Part shown: positions 13,339 through 26,800 of the stretch, one piece after another | How the letters are laid out: the number at the start of each line of letters is the position of its first letter | Numbering within the stretch: position 1 is the first letter of the stretch | Assembly (NCBI GenBank): GCA_001466705.2 | Contig: LATX02000231.1 | Span: 226,046-290,045, forward strand | Length of the DNA: 64,000 nt | Reading direction: 5' to 3' | From: Moniliophthora roreri | Taxonomy: Eukaryota; Basidiomycota; Agaricomycetes; Agaricales; Marasmiaceae | Position numbers and translations under genes: made by a program | The notes under the pieces: model-generated | Database searches by the model: none | What the model was told of the DNA's origin: nothing | What the model saw: only the letters and a program-made list of their open reading frames with translations

Positions 13339-13898
13339 CCGATTGGTGTTGCCAATGTAGAACGATTTCTTCCCTGTGCTTCTTGTCCTTTATTGCTTAT
13401 GACTCTTCCTGTTTATTATTATCGCGCTGTGTCCTTGTTATCTATTATATTGCCGGGACTTTCGGTGATTGTTTTCCGTGTCTTTGGTGTTTTTTTCTTC
13501 TAATGTACAATGTCTTGCCCGCTACTCTAAACTTTTTGCACTTTTTGTCGCCTTTCTCGCCAGCGGCGCGCGGAGGCGTAATGTCGAATATTTTGGAACC
13601 TAAATTGTACTATCTCCCCTTGTCAATTGTAGCGTATAGACCACCAGTGTTCCTAGCTTTGGAAATACATCAAATTCTGTATTTATGTAAACTACTCGAA
13701 GAGGGCGAGAATGAGCTAGACCGACCACTGTCCCGAACCGACGCGGAGTAATGTAACAAATTCCGGGGTGTGTGATAGGCTGGAACAATAAGCCGGTCGA
13801 TTCCGAACAAGTTGAGGCACTTTTTTTTCGTCAGAGCCCTTTTCGCTGCCAAAAAATACGCCATCCTCTGCTGGTTTCCTTCTCATCATTCCCTAATA
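13339..13898. other. 3' UTR / short intergenic between Crz1-like and COX IV genes
   Basis: T-rich sequence follows the TGA at 13336-13338. A pyrimidine-rich stretch before 13899 fits the COX IV promoter and 5' UTR. No separate gene is supported. Confidence 0.4.
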
Positions 13899-14704
13899 AT
13901 GCAGGCTACCGCTCTCCGCATTGCACGTCAGTCTGCCTCCCTTCCTCTCCGACGATGCCTTGCTACTACCGCAAACTCTGCACACGTCGCCAGCGCATCC
14001 ACTTCGTCCCCATCGCCAACCAAGCCCAAGCAAGCTATCATTCCTCTCTCGAATATTGAGGCCCAATGGGAGAAGATGAGCGTAGAGGAGAAGATGACGG
14101 TGCATGAGCAACTCGAGGAGGTTATGAAGAAGGACTGGACAGCGCTCTCTCTTGACGAGAAGAAGGCTGGTACGTCGCTCGGTTTTTTCACCCCAGAGGC
14201 TCGAAAACCACGGCACGAGACATCATCCTCGCGTTCATGGTCTTTTGCGGTCTTTTTGCTCGGGACAACTCGCGTTTAAACTGACGTACCTCTCTCTCGC
14301 GCAGCGTACTACGTCGCGTTCGGTCCACATGGTCCTCGTGCACCAATAAGTAAACCCGGAGACAACCTCAAGATCTTTGCTTGTGTAGTTGGTCTGGTTG
14401 GTCTTACTGGTGTTCTTTCCGCAATCATCCGTGCTCGGGGTATGTCGCTGCTCGTTCTCTCATGGACTTGTACATCTTCTTACACGCAATGAACTAGCGC
14501 CCGAACCTCCCAAGACTATGACCAAGGAATGGCAAGAAGCTACCAACGAGCGTGCTCTAGAGCAAAAGATGAACCCCATCACTGGTACGTCCAACCGCCG
14601 CTCATGGTGTTTTCACCGTTTCTCACAAACACCGTTATTCGCTCTACACAGGTATCTCGTCAGAAGGATACAAGGGCAAGGGCTTTGTTTCAGAATCCAA
14701 ATAG
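13899..14704 (+). CDS. Cytochrome c oxidase subunit IV (yeast Cox5 family), mitochondrial
   Basis: Four exons (13899-14169, 14305-14439, 14498-14584, 14652-14704) give 181 residues; all three introns are phase 1. The N-terminus (MQATALRIARQSASLPLRRC) is an Arg/Ser-rich mitochondrial presequence. It is followed by a matrix helix region (IEAQWEKMSVEEK), the conserved AYYVAFGPHGPR segment, one membrane helix at about residues 112-133 (IFACVVGLVGLTGVLSAII) and a tail with PPKTMTKEWQEATNE. This is the order seen in COX IV/Cox5, a nuclear-encoded subunit of respiratory complex IV in the inner membrane. Length is slightly above yeast Cox5a, as is common in basidiomycetes. The frame is intact and the start sits right before the presequence. 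Confidence 0.93.
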
Positions 14705-16201
14705 AGAACCTTTTTACGCACTAGTAGTCGAAATGAGCAGGATTTTTTTATTACCCCTTCTTCCTCGTTCCTCGGCCCACGGTCATTCCTTTTTAAGTTT
14801 CAATGATAATTTACCCCTCGCAATGTCAATGGAGGCAGGCACCATCGCGTCGAGACCCAGTCTATGCTGTATCTACCTGTCGAGGATGTGTTCTTTACCC
14901 CGGTTTGAAGGGTTGATGTTGCCCGGGCTGCTATCGCCTGTATATCCATGCCGTTAGACGTAGAGACGAAGAACAAAGACAGAAGTCGAGGGTAATGAGC
15001 GGCATGTATCATAACTACGGCATGAATCACTTCTCCCGCAACTATGTCTTCACTGGGTCAATCAAGCAAGAAAGAAGAGCCCTATACTTCATATCAGCAC
15101 AAAGCTCTTCTCTTCTAGTCAACATTTTGCCAGAGAGACTGTGTTAGCTGACTCGGATTTGGGGCAACTGGCTACAAAGTACCTTTTTGGGTTACTGCTG
15201 TTACCAAGTTAGTTTTGCGTAGATCTTTGAATTCTGCAGTGAAGGCATCCGTCAAATAGGTCCACGGTGAGAGGATGAGCAAAGATTGAAGAACGCGGCA
15301 AATCCAGCTCTGAGTTTTGACATTGATGACATTCAAACAGGCACTCGAAGGTGATGCACGCTCAGCGGTATTTCCAACTTTGTTACCATATTGCATAACA
15401 AGCGGTTCGACAGCTAGATGACAGAGGAACCTGTTACTCGAACGATGGTATGCGAGATTATTCCCTCGTACCTATTCATCCTTGTCTGGTTTTCGCTATC
15501 TCTAATGTGCAATTCCAGAATCCAAATGCCGATCTAACCCTTGCATCACCTACATGTGTTCTTCAGGCTTATGGTCTTTTAGCTCCAAGCGATACCAGTC
15601 AATCATCATACTCATAGCCATTACTGTACTAACTTTGCGAGCGTAATGACTAGGGCCGCCGAAACATTACAAGTTCCGCAATCTCTTCCCGGGCCTGACG
15701 ATGGTCGCATCATGACATCCACATTCGACACGCTCACCCAATTCTCAGTTTCTTGCCGTACACACTGCTCGTGCTGGGATAATCAACAGCAGTGGTGGAA
15801 ATAAAGATCTTGATCTCACCATTAAAGAGCATGAGCGCGTTGCCAATCGATTAGCTCCGATTTCACGAGCGGCCCCCCAAAAGACGATTCCGAATCCCCT
15901 GCGCGCATCTGACCGAGTTCATCATCACTCCTCGGAACTGTATGTCTTCAATGGACGATTCTATGATCGCCATCTGTTGTTCTACGTTTTGCCAAAAACA
16001 AAGGCTTCATCAGCCTCATTCGATTGCTCATGTGAGTATATATACACACAACATTCCACCCGTAAGATCCAGAAGGAAAAGAGAAAAAAAAAAAAAGGAA
16101 AAATTCTGACGACCCAAGGAAACGAATGACTGCCCAACTGACTAGCCTCTTCTGCAGACAGCATCAAGATCGGTAGATTGTGAAGCGTTCCTGATACTCC
16201 C
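14705..16201. other. Intergenic, no gene recognised
   Basis: Lies between the 3' ends of COX IV (plus) and the glucanase (minus). ORFs up to 142 codons overlap the COX IV gene's 3' part and have no motifs. A purine tract of about 30 nt lies at 16070-16100. Confidence 0.35.
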
Positions 16202-17920
<1,719 letters not shown>

Positions 17921-19375
17921 TGTGAAAAGAAAGTGGGTTCGTAAGGAACGTGGTTCACCGCTGCCCTATACTGAATCAGCAACTGTTCGAGTTGTGATAA
18001 AGGAGCAGACGCACCCAACTTCAATATTTATGAAGAGGAAAGAGAACCCCTCTACATCGCCAAGGACATGAACGTGCCCTGGCGGGACTAGATATGCGTT
18101 CAGGCGAGGTACAGACCGGTCAGGAGTTCCATGTTGTCAAGACGAGTCGATTGAAGGTTGCTTTTGCGGCAATTGCAGAGTGCCTATTCAAGGCGATCTT
18201 TCCTCCTTGATGACTGCTGAAACATAGGAGGAAAGTGGCACTTCTGACTTATAAGACCCAAGGGCAAGACGAGGACAAGATATGCAGAAAGCGGACATGT
18301 TCGAATCGATGTTTGAATGGATGTTTGTTGAATTCGAGATTTTTTTTTTCTCAAGATCCTAAGGCCGAATTCCCACGGCTACCGGTACGTGTCACCCTCG
18401 AATCTGATCGTTTTCATTCACATTCTGTCATCTCCTACCATGTTACAGCCATAAAGGGTCCGAGATCTGAATATTTACATGCTGATCTGTAACGAATTAA
18501 AAATATCCAGGAGAATCAATTAATAGAAGCGGGATAACTGCCCACGGTACCATCAGTAACAAGAATCAATTGCTAGAGCCCACTACAGTCATTACGGGTT
18601 CCTTTATACGGCGAAATCTTTTTGCACCTCGGAATCAAGTTGGGAGCATCTGTGATGCAATCGGCTTGGACTAGATAAATCTCTAATGTAATTAGATGAA
18701 TATTAGAACATAAAATCTACTATCAGAATATGTATAGGTATGCGATGGAGGGAATCAGTAAAATTTGGCCTTATCGGCTGAAACTGGGTCCTTTGTACAC
18801 CAGTCACAGGCAACGTGATTGCTTTATGAAGGGGTCCATGACGTTAGATTGCGTGTATGCCGCACGCCTGCCGACACACTGAATGTTCATGATTCCTTCC
18901 CCGTTGACCCATTAGGAAGGCGTGATATGACTCTTTCAGCCTCTCAAACTCTCTTCGCTCATATCTCTGGTATTTACTGAACTACTCTGACCTCAAAAAG
19001 TGTTGTCTACAATGCTAATGGGTGGGTGAAAGGTGATGCTGAAAGTTGGTAGCAAGAAACCACACCGAGAGATCACAGCATGCAAATTACTCTCATACTT
19101 AGCTGTATTTCGGGCACTGTATTTTACTGTGTCAATTTTATGTCCCTGGGAGTTAGTATGTTGAAGATAGATGATATATCTTTGATTTTACAAAAAGTCC
19201 AGGGAAAAATTCAATGTTATGACCCATCCCGAGGCCACTGTATAAAGGAACCCGTAATGACTGTATGTACGTATGATTTCTCGATAGCAATACAAACATG
19301 AACCTAACTAAGTTCATTCGCCAAATCCAAGCGATTGAATCAAGAAGGCAAGCACTAGGACGCAACATACTAAGC
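17921..19375. other. Intergenic; promoter side of the glucanase gene
   Basis: The first few hundred bases upstream of 17920 should hold the glucanase promoter. AT-rich DNA follows with no recognised gene. Confidence 0.3.
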
Positions 19376-20308
19376 CTACGAGGAGTTAGGTGGCCCAACA
19401 TAAGGTCGTGCTTTACACTTCTTCTCGTGTCTCGTCATGTCAGATCTGGTGTTTGACCTTGCATCACAGAATTGACATCCATATCGTTTGATGCCGAAAT
19501 GAGAATTTATATGGTCTAGAAACGCAGAGGGTTCCGAGTCAGCGAGCTCCGCGGGTAGTAACTTCAATGAGCAAGAGATTACTTTGCAAATTGTGCGGGG
19601 CTGTAAACGTCCTCTTACAAATTGGGCACCGATGCCACGCTTTTCTTCCCGGTTTCCTTCGCCTCTTGCTTGCGTCGTAGACGCTGTCCGAAGCCACAAT
19701 ACTTTTAAGCATATGAGGGATTGTAGCAAGACTAGGGACGTCCGATGCCACAGAGTCACCTGGAGAGGTATGCGTGTAGGCATTAGGACAGCTGCCCAAG
19801 GCCAGACTTCTTGGGATCGACAGGGATGCAGTAGGACTCTCATGATGTACATCGACTCCCCCATTATATGCTATCCACTCGGAGGATTGGAAGTTGTAGG
19901 ACGATGAGGCTGTGGATGCGTTTACACATCCATGAAAGGTACCAGTGATGCCATAGGACGCGACGACAGAACCTTGCGAGGTGTGCGAACATGCAGACTC
20001 GGTAGCGACCGGATTGTTGGACCATGAACCAGAATGGTTATTCTGGCTTCCGGGGTCGATGTTGCCGCCTTCTTCGCCGTCAATCTGTCTGGAAGGTGAT
20101 ATTGCGGGAGGGTATACTGCGCCTTCGAAAGGATACGATGGCTCGTAGCAAAGGGGATGGTAGTCTTGGGCAGTTGGAGACTGTAACGCAAGGTATTCGA
20201 GGCGTCGCTCCCTATGAATGCTGTAAAGTGAGCATCTGCTATGTTCAGAGGCAGCTGGCTCGCCTACCGTGCATCGTCAAAGTCGATTTGAGTCGAACTG
20301 AAGTCCAT
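19376..20308 (-). CDS. Small two-finger zinc-finger protein (C2H2 + C2HC), copy 2
   Basis: Three exons (20268-20308, 19583-20220, 19376-19515) give 272 residues. Exon 1 encodes only MDFSSTQIDFDDA plus two bases and joins in frame to a Ser/Pro/Gly/Asn-rich region. Finger 1 is C-x2-C-x12-H-x3-H (CPICKRTF...PHNLQ-N-HINSH), split by the family's phase-1 intron. Finger 2 is C-x2-C-x12-H-x3-C (CQFC...DMTRHEKKC). The last exon is 140 nt, as in copies 1, 3 and 4. The short first exon was chosen because it supplies the only in-frame ATG and a clean GTAGGC donor with a TTTACAG acceptor. It is probably a nuclear DNA-binding protein; role unknown. Confidence 0.75.
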
Positions 20309-22774
20309 TGAACTCGATGTCGAGTGACTTTGGCGCCCAAGACTTCTGGTGTTGAGATTGAAAAAGAGAGAGCGGGTGGGTGACGCAGGCCTGACCAGCC
20401 CTTTTGATAAATTCCGGACGCAAGCAAGGTTTGATTTCTCTATAGCGAACACACACCTCACGTTTTGCTGACGATTCCCGATACAGATCTTTGGACGTAA
20501 AATCAATATTTAGAAACGCCTGGGAATACGGTGGGCAAGACTACATCTATGCCGCCATCTACGACCTTCCCATGTTTCAAATCGATTTGCCGTAACGCGA
20601 CAGCAGTATACGGAAGTGCTCGAAATATCAACGCTACTGCCCGTACCAAGTATTACACGTCTAGGGCGGTATCTAAAGCGTCTAGTAGAAACCAGGAAGC
20701 CCATGCTTTAACCGAGAGCATACAACGATAAATTGCGCAAACATTCCTTAGAAAAGAAGTTAATTTCCAAGGGTTCGAGTCCCTGAGCGCTTTGTCGGCA
20801 TTACCACCGAAATATCAGGTCGGTAACGAGAACGTGTATCATAGAATCATTCATTGAGGAATGATTGTCTCCGATCTTGCCTCTTGTCGAGATCTAGTTT
20901 TGCCTCAAGGCTTGTTTTACACACAGGGTCGCTAAAGTGAGCTATTTCCGTGTTCCCACGTTTTACATTTGGAGCAACGGTTAAGACGCAGGCAGTGTTT
21001 TGTCGGTCCCAATGGGAATTTTCGTATCGGCCAGTAGATTGGATTCCGTGCGCCCATAATTACCAGCAGATCCTATCAAGCGTGTATGACATAAATCACG
21101 ACGGCATAACGACAATTCGGGAGCGTGAAGTGTGGACAGGCGAGCCAGAGCCGGGGTCGGACAGCTAGAGAGTCGAGCAGTATCGAACAATGTGACAACA
21201 GCAGTCAAAGTAGCAGTTGACAGGAGAATGAAAAGAGTCGAGGAGGAGATGCAAGAAATCGTAAATTGATTTGCCATCCAATACACTCTTTGCTCTGGGA
21301 AAAGTAGCGGGGAACTCGGTGTCCATTACTATGTAAACAAGACCTACTAAGTACAGCATCTGGTCGTTACGTTCAGCATTCGATAAAAGACTTACTCGGG
21401 ACCACGATAGCTGGCTATTCTATTTCTCGCCGCTTGGTGAAAAACGAACAGTTTGTCAATGTCGACGCAAGCACCAAGATGGAAGGTGAGAACAAGGTGT
21501 CTATATGTGGCTGTGTCGCTTAGAAGGCCTTGTTCCCGAGGCGCCGACTGCCGCCGAGTCAGAGATTGCTGAGTCACGCGAGTCACACATTCCGTGAGAG
21601 CTCGCTGTCTGGTCCAGGTCAATGAAATCTCTTCCTTACACCACCTCGTCACCCCCTCTCTTTATCCATCCATCGTGCAATATCCTCCAAAGAGGTTATT
21701 GCACCTTATTGACGATGACAACGTCTGCATGGGTTGCCACGAGAAGCATCCTCCCAACTCCTCATTACAAGGGGTCCGCGTGCAGGATATTACACGGTTT
21801 GGACGAGTTTTTCCTCACCCTACTATGATCGCAACCACTTTCAGTACCACCAAGACAAGGAAACCAGAGCCAGCTGCAATTACGTTTCCGCGTTCACTAC
21901 GGCTTCTACTTGCGAAGCCGTTGCAGGTACGCAGTTCTCTATTCCATTCTGTCCTTCTATCTCATCCTTTACAAGTCTTCCAGCAACTCGCCCGGGACAG
22001 GGTGTTTCCCCGCTCTTGCTACTGGTCAGAACTTTTTGATTCTCAAAGTGACGAAGGCCTGATGTCCATTTCGTAGGTGAGTCTTCATTCTATCAATGTT
22101 TAGCCTGCCAACCTATACTCCAATCTCTACGAATCGATTTGAAGCTACGACAGGTAACATCTCTGGTTAAGATTCCCGATCATAGGTGCGTTTTATTGCT
22201 ATATTCATTAGCTTCTTACTTATTGGCATCTATGCTTTGCTAGGATCGAAATCGAAATTTTGCCCCTCCGGGTCCTGAAGCTGCAGAACCTATTTACGAC
22301 TCTCAAAGACACTCATCACAGACATTAATGCCACGACGCTATTGCTACCTTCACCCCAACATCATAGTCGCTTCCTGGCAACCTTCGAAACTCCGCTTCA
22401 TCGCATCGCAGTATAACGCTAAAATGTAGTCTATCAGTGCCTAAATCCGTTGATCCTTGCAACTGGCCGAACCCCTTTTATATAAACAAGCGCGTATCAT
22501 ACCTGTCTGGAAATATATTCGACAAATCACATTTGACCAACGTCAGGATCGTGCAACCACCTGAATTCCAGGTCTCTGAACCTTGAATCTAAACGGTCGG
22601 CATTGTTTCACCCTATTCTTCCGGACATATTTTCTCGGAACGACATTCTTTATAGGTATAAAAAACAATTACAATTACAATACATATCCAATTCTAAGAG
22701 AAACAGTGAAAACATTCCAAAAAGCAGGTGTATGAAATAATTATTTCCAGATTTGCCAAGGATTATTACATGGC
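20309..22774. other. Intergenic, no supported gene
   Basis: Several ORFs of 60-160 codons overlap on both strands (for example 21594-22076 plus and 20981-21286 minus) without domains. A GGGTTCGAGTCCC motif at about 20770-20783 resembles a tRNA T-arm but lacks the rest of a tRNA. Confidence 0.3.
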
Positions 22775-23322
22775 TCAATCGGCATCAGTAGCACGAAACT
22801 GTCGATAGTACCCGCACGTATTTTTATGTCTCTTCAACACATGCTTGGTGCCGAACGAACGATGACAGCCTTTGCATGTGAAAGGGCGAATAGCCTTATG
22901 CGAATTTACATGATCTAGACGCACGCATCGGCATCAGCATGGTGTATTGGAATGAAGCAAGAAATCCTACTCTTCAAGTTATGCCTTGCAGTAAAAGAAG
23001 CCCCGCATCCTTGATAGGGACAGAAATAGCTTGGATTCCTCTCACGTCGGCGCATGGATGCTTGAAGGATAGCGTCGGAACCAATTGGACGGATCACATC
23101 CCCGCTACCACCGATAGACTCCTGAAATGACGTGCCCGGCCTCAAGACTTCACTGCGTGTATCCGAAGTCCCATTATCCGTCCAAGAAGGAGAGGGAGAT
23201 CGTGGAAGACCCGACGAAGTAGGTGAGGTGTCCGGCAAAGGAGAATGACCAGCCGAATGTTCACAAATTGAGATGGCAGAAAATGGTGGGATTTTGGGCG
23301 ATGCGCACGACTCGGACACCAT
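22775..23322 (-). CDS. Small two-finger zinc-finger protein (C2H2 + C2HC), copy 3
   Basis: Exons 22971-23322 and 22775-22914 give 163 residues from the ATG at 23322. The coding region may continue upstream through a further exon, because the open frame extends to a CCAG next to the ATG. Finger 1 is C-x4-C-x12-H-x3-H (CPYQGCGASF...RHNLK-N-HVNSH) interrupted by the family phase-1 intron. Finger 2 is CKGC...VLKRHKNTC (C2HC). ASMRRRERNPSYFCP before finger 1 matches the basic linker of copies 1 and 4. The last exon is 140 nt. Shorter N-terminus than its relatives. Confidence 0.7.
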
Positions 23323-24367
23323 ACTGGATGAGACGAGTCTAGCGTTACTTTTTTGGCAAATGGAGGCTGGACTCTCCCTGTGAAACGTACTACGGTAAGC
23401 CCAATGTCAACGGCATTAGCAAGACCTTCCTACTGCTGGGAATAGTGTTATGGGTTTAGCAAAAGATCTGGGAAGCAATTCAGCTACTTAAAGAATTCCG
23501 AAGCAGAGATAAATCTAGCGTACCCTTGCCGTTGGGGGTGATCTTTCCTTCAAGGTGGAAAGCTGATTGAAAGACTCTACCCAATGGCAATGCAGAGCTG
23601 ACTAGTCGCCATCAGCCACGTCGTTGATCGTGGTGGCAAGAGCGCTAGTACAGATCCAATTTTCGGAATTCGCCGCATGCCGCTGCGTCACCTCACGTGC
23701 ACTGTCGTTTGCCCCGGACTCTAGTCTTCGTCTTCCGTGTTGGCGAAAAACGCTCAAAGGCTCGAGTGCGTCGCAAACTCTTGAAGATCGATTCATAACT
23801 AACCATCTTTTTCTGAAGCTACTTACTATCTGATAATCGCCGTCACCTTGTACGATTGTTACACGACAAAAAAAATGGAAAACAAAAATTTGCACTAAAG
23901 AACGCTTCGAATTTTTCGCCTCGCATGTTCTCATTCCTCTCTCCCCGTCGAATGATGTGAAAAAATTAGGTAGCCGCTGCTGCCATGCGTGGGCAGATAC
24001 GGGTACCTTGCAGAGTAATATTGGATGCCGAACTCACAGGAAAAGAGGATGCAGCCCACCAAATTCTTTAGCTACAGAAACACTCAGAAATTCACTGAGC
24101 CTTTCAAATTTCTCCAGCGAGATCTGGCCAGGTGGCAAATAAAATTCACCGAAAGGATAGCAAGTCCGATTAACACAACTATGAAGTGGAATGTGGGTAT
24201 ACTAAAAGACTAGCCCTAGGAGAAATAGTGAAAGTGGAATTATAAACACAATATATCCGAGGAGTCGTGGCGATAATACGCGAAGAAATGTTCGAGGTAA
24301 AGAATGAAAGTTGAAGGACATGCACTGGCAGCTCGTAAACGCGCGAAAGATAGGATTTTTGTTGAAC
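23323..24367. other. Intergenic, no gene recognised
   Basis: The region separates two divergently aged zinc-finger copies on the same strand. Only short ORFs without motifs are present. Confidence 0.3.
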
Positions 24368-25320
24368 CTACGAGGGACCCAGAGTCATGCTAGAAGGACG
24401 ATGTTTACACGTCTTTTCGTGTCGTTTGATATCTGACAGGGTGACGGTCCTTGCCGGACAATAAGAGCACTGGTGTTGCCTGTTGCCGAGATGAGAATCT
24501 ATATGATCTGGAGATCGGCTTCAGCGAGCTTCGTCGGACGCATAGTTGGAACATTACTTTTTAAATTATGACTCGAAGTAAATGTAGCCTGACATGGCGG
24601 GAAATCAGTGCAGCTGTAGAGGCGACCTGACCTTGCCACCGGATGTCGTCTTCGCACACTTGCATCAACAACACTGCTGGTGGCAACAACTTGCTTGAAT
24701 ACGCAAGACTGCCCAGTAGGATCCGGGACGCTCTCTGTGGAACTGTTGGTGGAGAGAGGGTAGGTGGCATCATACCGATAACCCGAGTCAGACGAAGCCC
24801 AGGCTGTGCCTGCAGGGATGTGTGAGGGTCCAGTGGCATCGTGATATTGCGGTGCATGAGGAGAATTGCCACTATACGTTGTCGACCGGAAAGATTGAGG
24901 AGTGGGATGGTTGGGGTCTGGTTGGGGGTAGTGGGACGATGAACCTGTGGACGGGTTTGCATGTTCATAGTACTCCATCTGGGAATGACGCACCAAGCCG
25001 TAGGATGTGGTACTGGAACCGTCTGACGGGTTCAGACTGTATCCAAATCCTGTAGCAACGGCCAAGTGGTCTGTGCAATGGCCCGCCTGAGGGAAGCCAT
25101 CTGCATTTCCCGAGTGAGAGTTACTTTGCCCAGCCTGCCTGAATGGCATTGCACCACCGACAGGATAATACGATGATCCATAGTAATCGTAGGGTTGGGG
25201 GTTAGAGCAAGGGACGGGGCCTGTGGTGTGAGGATTGGCGTCGTGAGGATATTGGCTCCTATAATGGTGTCGTGAAATAAGCACGAGCGTCAAGTACGAG
25301 GGAAGGACTGCCGTACTCAT
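24368..25320 (-). CDS. Small two-finger zinc-finger protein (C2H2 + C2HC), copy 4
   Basis: Exons 24558-25320 and 24368-24507 give 300 residues. It is the closest relative of copy 1 at 3939-4918. The two share the order of Tyr/Ser/Pro-rich N-terminus, GTAWxxSDSGYRYDATYPLST-like motif, ESVPDP, VFKQVVAT, VVDASVRRRHP, CTDFPPCQATFTSSHNLK-N-HIDSH finger (C-x5-C-x12-H-x3-H) and CSYC...DIKRHEKTC C2HC finger. The phase-1 intron position and the 140-nt final exon are also the same. The copies lie about 20 kb apart on opposite strands, which argues against simple recent tandem duplication. Predicted nuclear regulator of unknown target. Confidence 0.8.
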
Positions 25321-26631
25321 CGTTGACGGAGAACCCGCTCTGGTGCCATCTTTCTGACATCGATAGTGGATACCGAGAGGGTGTGGACTTGGGAACTGAA
25401 ACTAAGTAGCCGGATGTCCTCTGGCTTTTGTGGTATTTCTGGAAGCGGGAACATCATTGTGATGAACCAATCCACCTGCTATCTAGACATAAGTTTGATC
25501 CAAGGCAGGCAAATGTTTGCATAAAATGCTGTTAGCGAACCACCGAAACCATACGTACGCCACAACGGTATCTTTAGTTCAATTCGACGCCAGCATGTCT
25601 CCAGCCCCATGCCCCGGCCTACTGAAACTCCGTCTCGTCACTCCATGCGAACGACAACTTGTCGGAAATAGTGTCAGCATAACAAAGTCCCAATTTTGAT
25701 TACCGGATCGTCAGTTCTCCCACCAAAATTTCCGACACTCTGCTGCATGCTCAAAACCAAATATGAGTCAGATATCCATGGAAGGTCATTGTAAAATAAC
25801 TTGGCAAAAGATACATACTGGAATTATGAAGGGGACATTAATTCACACAGATTTTCGCAGTTGCTTCCTGATTGTCTTTGTTGAAGATTACGAGTCCGAG
25901 TTTACGATGATTCGTCTTCTTTTGCCAATCTTTTCCTTTATGTGGGGAGTATAAGTGGGTGGGAAAGTTGTGGTCCGGTAGATGTCGATAGATAGTTCTT
26001 TTTGTTCGGTTTCGCTCATCGTCGGTTAGCCCCAGAAAATTACAGCCTCATACTTGCCATCAACCCTGATGATCCCCTGCGGCAAGTGCTTGAGATTTGA
26101 CCGTTCCTGTTTGCATGGCAGATAACTCTCCACTTTCTTGTACTGTTATTTCCGATTCTAGTTGTTTATCTCATGATCACTGAGGATGAACTAGTAGGCA
26201 ACTATTTACACGTGTGGACGGAGAACTCTCAGCACTTTACGATTTATTTGCTTCCGATGTCTTCCATTGAAATACTTTGGGTCTTGCTTGACAGCGTTGC
26301 CAGGGACACACATCATCGGCATTAGCATGCACAGCGAATGTCGTTCTCGGAACGCGGAGGCGTACAACCACTGTATCATGCACTAGAGTGGGTGCGTAAA
26401 AAATTTGAGATACAAAACCAGGACGTACCGAGAGGCAAGATACACCGATTCACCGTGACACCCGGACATGCCAATAATAAGAAGAGCTGAGTTGGAGCAT
26501 CAGTGAGCAAACAGTAATAAATGACGAGCAACAGCAGAAGCAGCACTTGACGGGAGAAATGAAACGAGAACGACGGTTTAGCCTGCAATGACAATACGGC
26601 GACGAGCGGAACGGGTTGCATGTACGACAGT
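25321..26631. other. Intergenic, no gene recognised
   Basis: No domain-bearing ORF. A minus-strand ORF at 26376-26741 encodes a leucine-rich hydrophobic stretch (QVLLLLLLVIYYC) but overlaps a MITE and has no exon support. Confidence 0.3.
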
Positions 26632-26800
26632 ATCATCAGCAAAAACCGTGTAGTGCTATAATGGGTTCCCCGGGGTTTATAATCTACCTGCAGGGTATTA
26701 TGACCCTTAAAACCAGTCATAACCCCCACAAACCAAGCCACAACCAGGTTATAATCCCCCTGGAGCTAGGTTATAGCACTTTCCGGTTTTTGCTGATGAT
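26632..26800. mobile_element. Short MITE with ~30-bp terminal inverted repeats
   Basis: The left end (26632-26661) reads ATCATCAGCAAAAACCG, three variable bases, then AGTGCTATAA. The right end (26771-26800) is its inverted copy with two mismatches. The interior has TTATAA/TTATGA-containing imperfect repeats and no ORF. The outermost bases (ATCATCAGCAAAA) are shared with the larger elements at 54319, 56718 and 58022, so these may be one family mobilised by the same transposase. The target-site duplication is unclear (possibly TA or AT). Confidence 0.75.

Noticed and set aside
20760..20800. Possible tRNA gene (GGGTTCGAGTCCC T-arm/B-box)
   Set aside because: No matching acceptor stem, D-arm or anticodon arm could be found upstream.
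21594..22076. 160-codon plus-strand ORF
   Set aside because: No recognisable domain, no Kozak or intron support, and overlapping ORFs in other frames of similar length.
26376..26741. Minus-strand hydrophobic ORF as a membrane protein
   Set aside because: It runs through the MITE and lacks splice or start support; the leucine-rich stretch is short.
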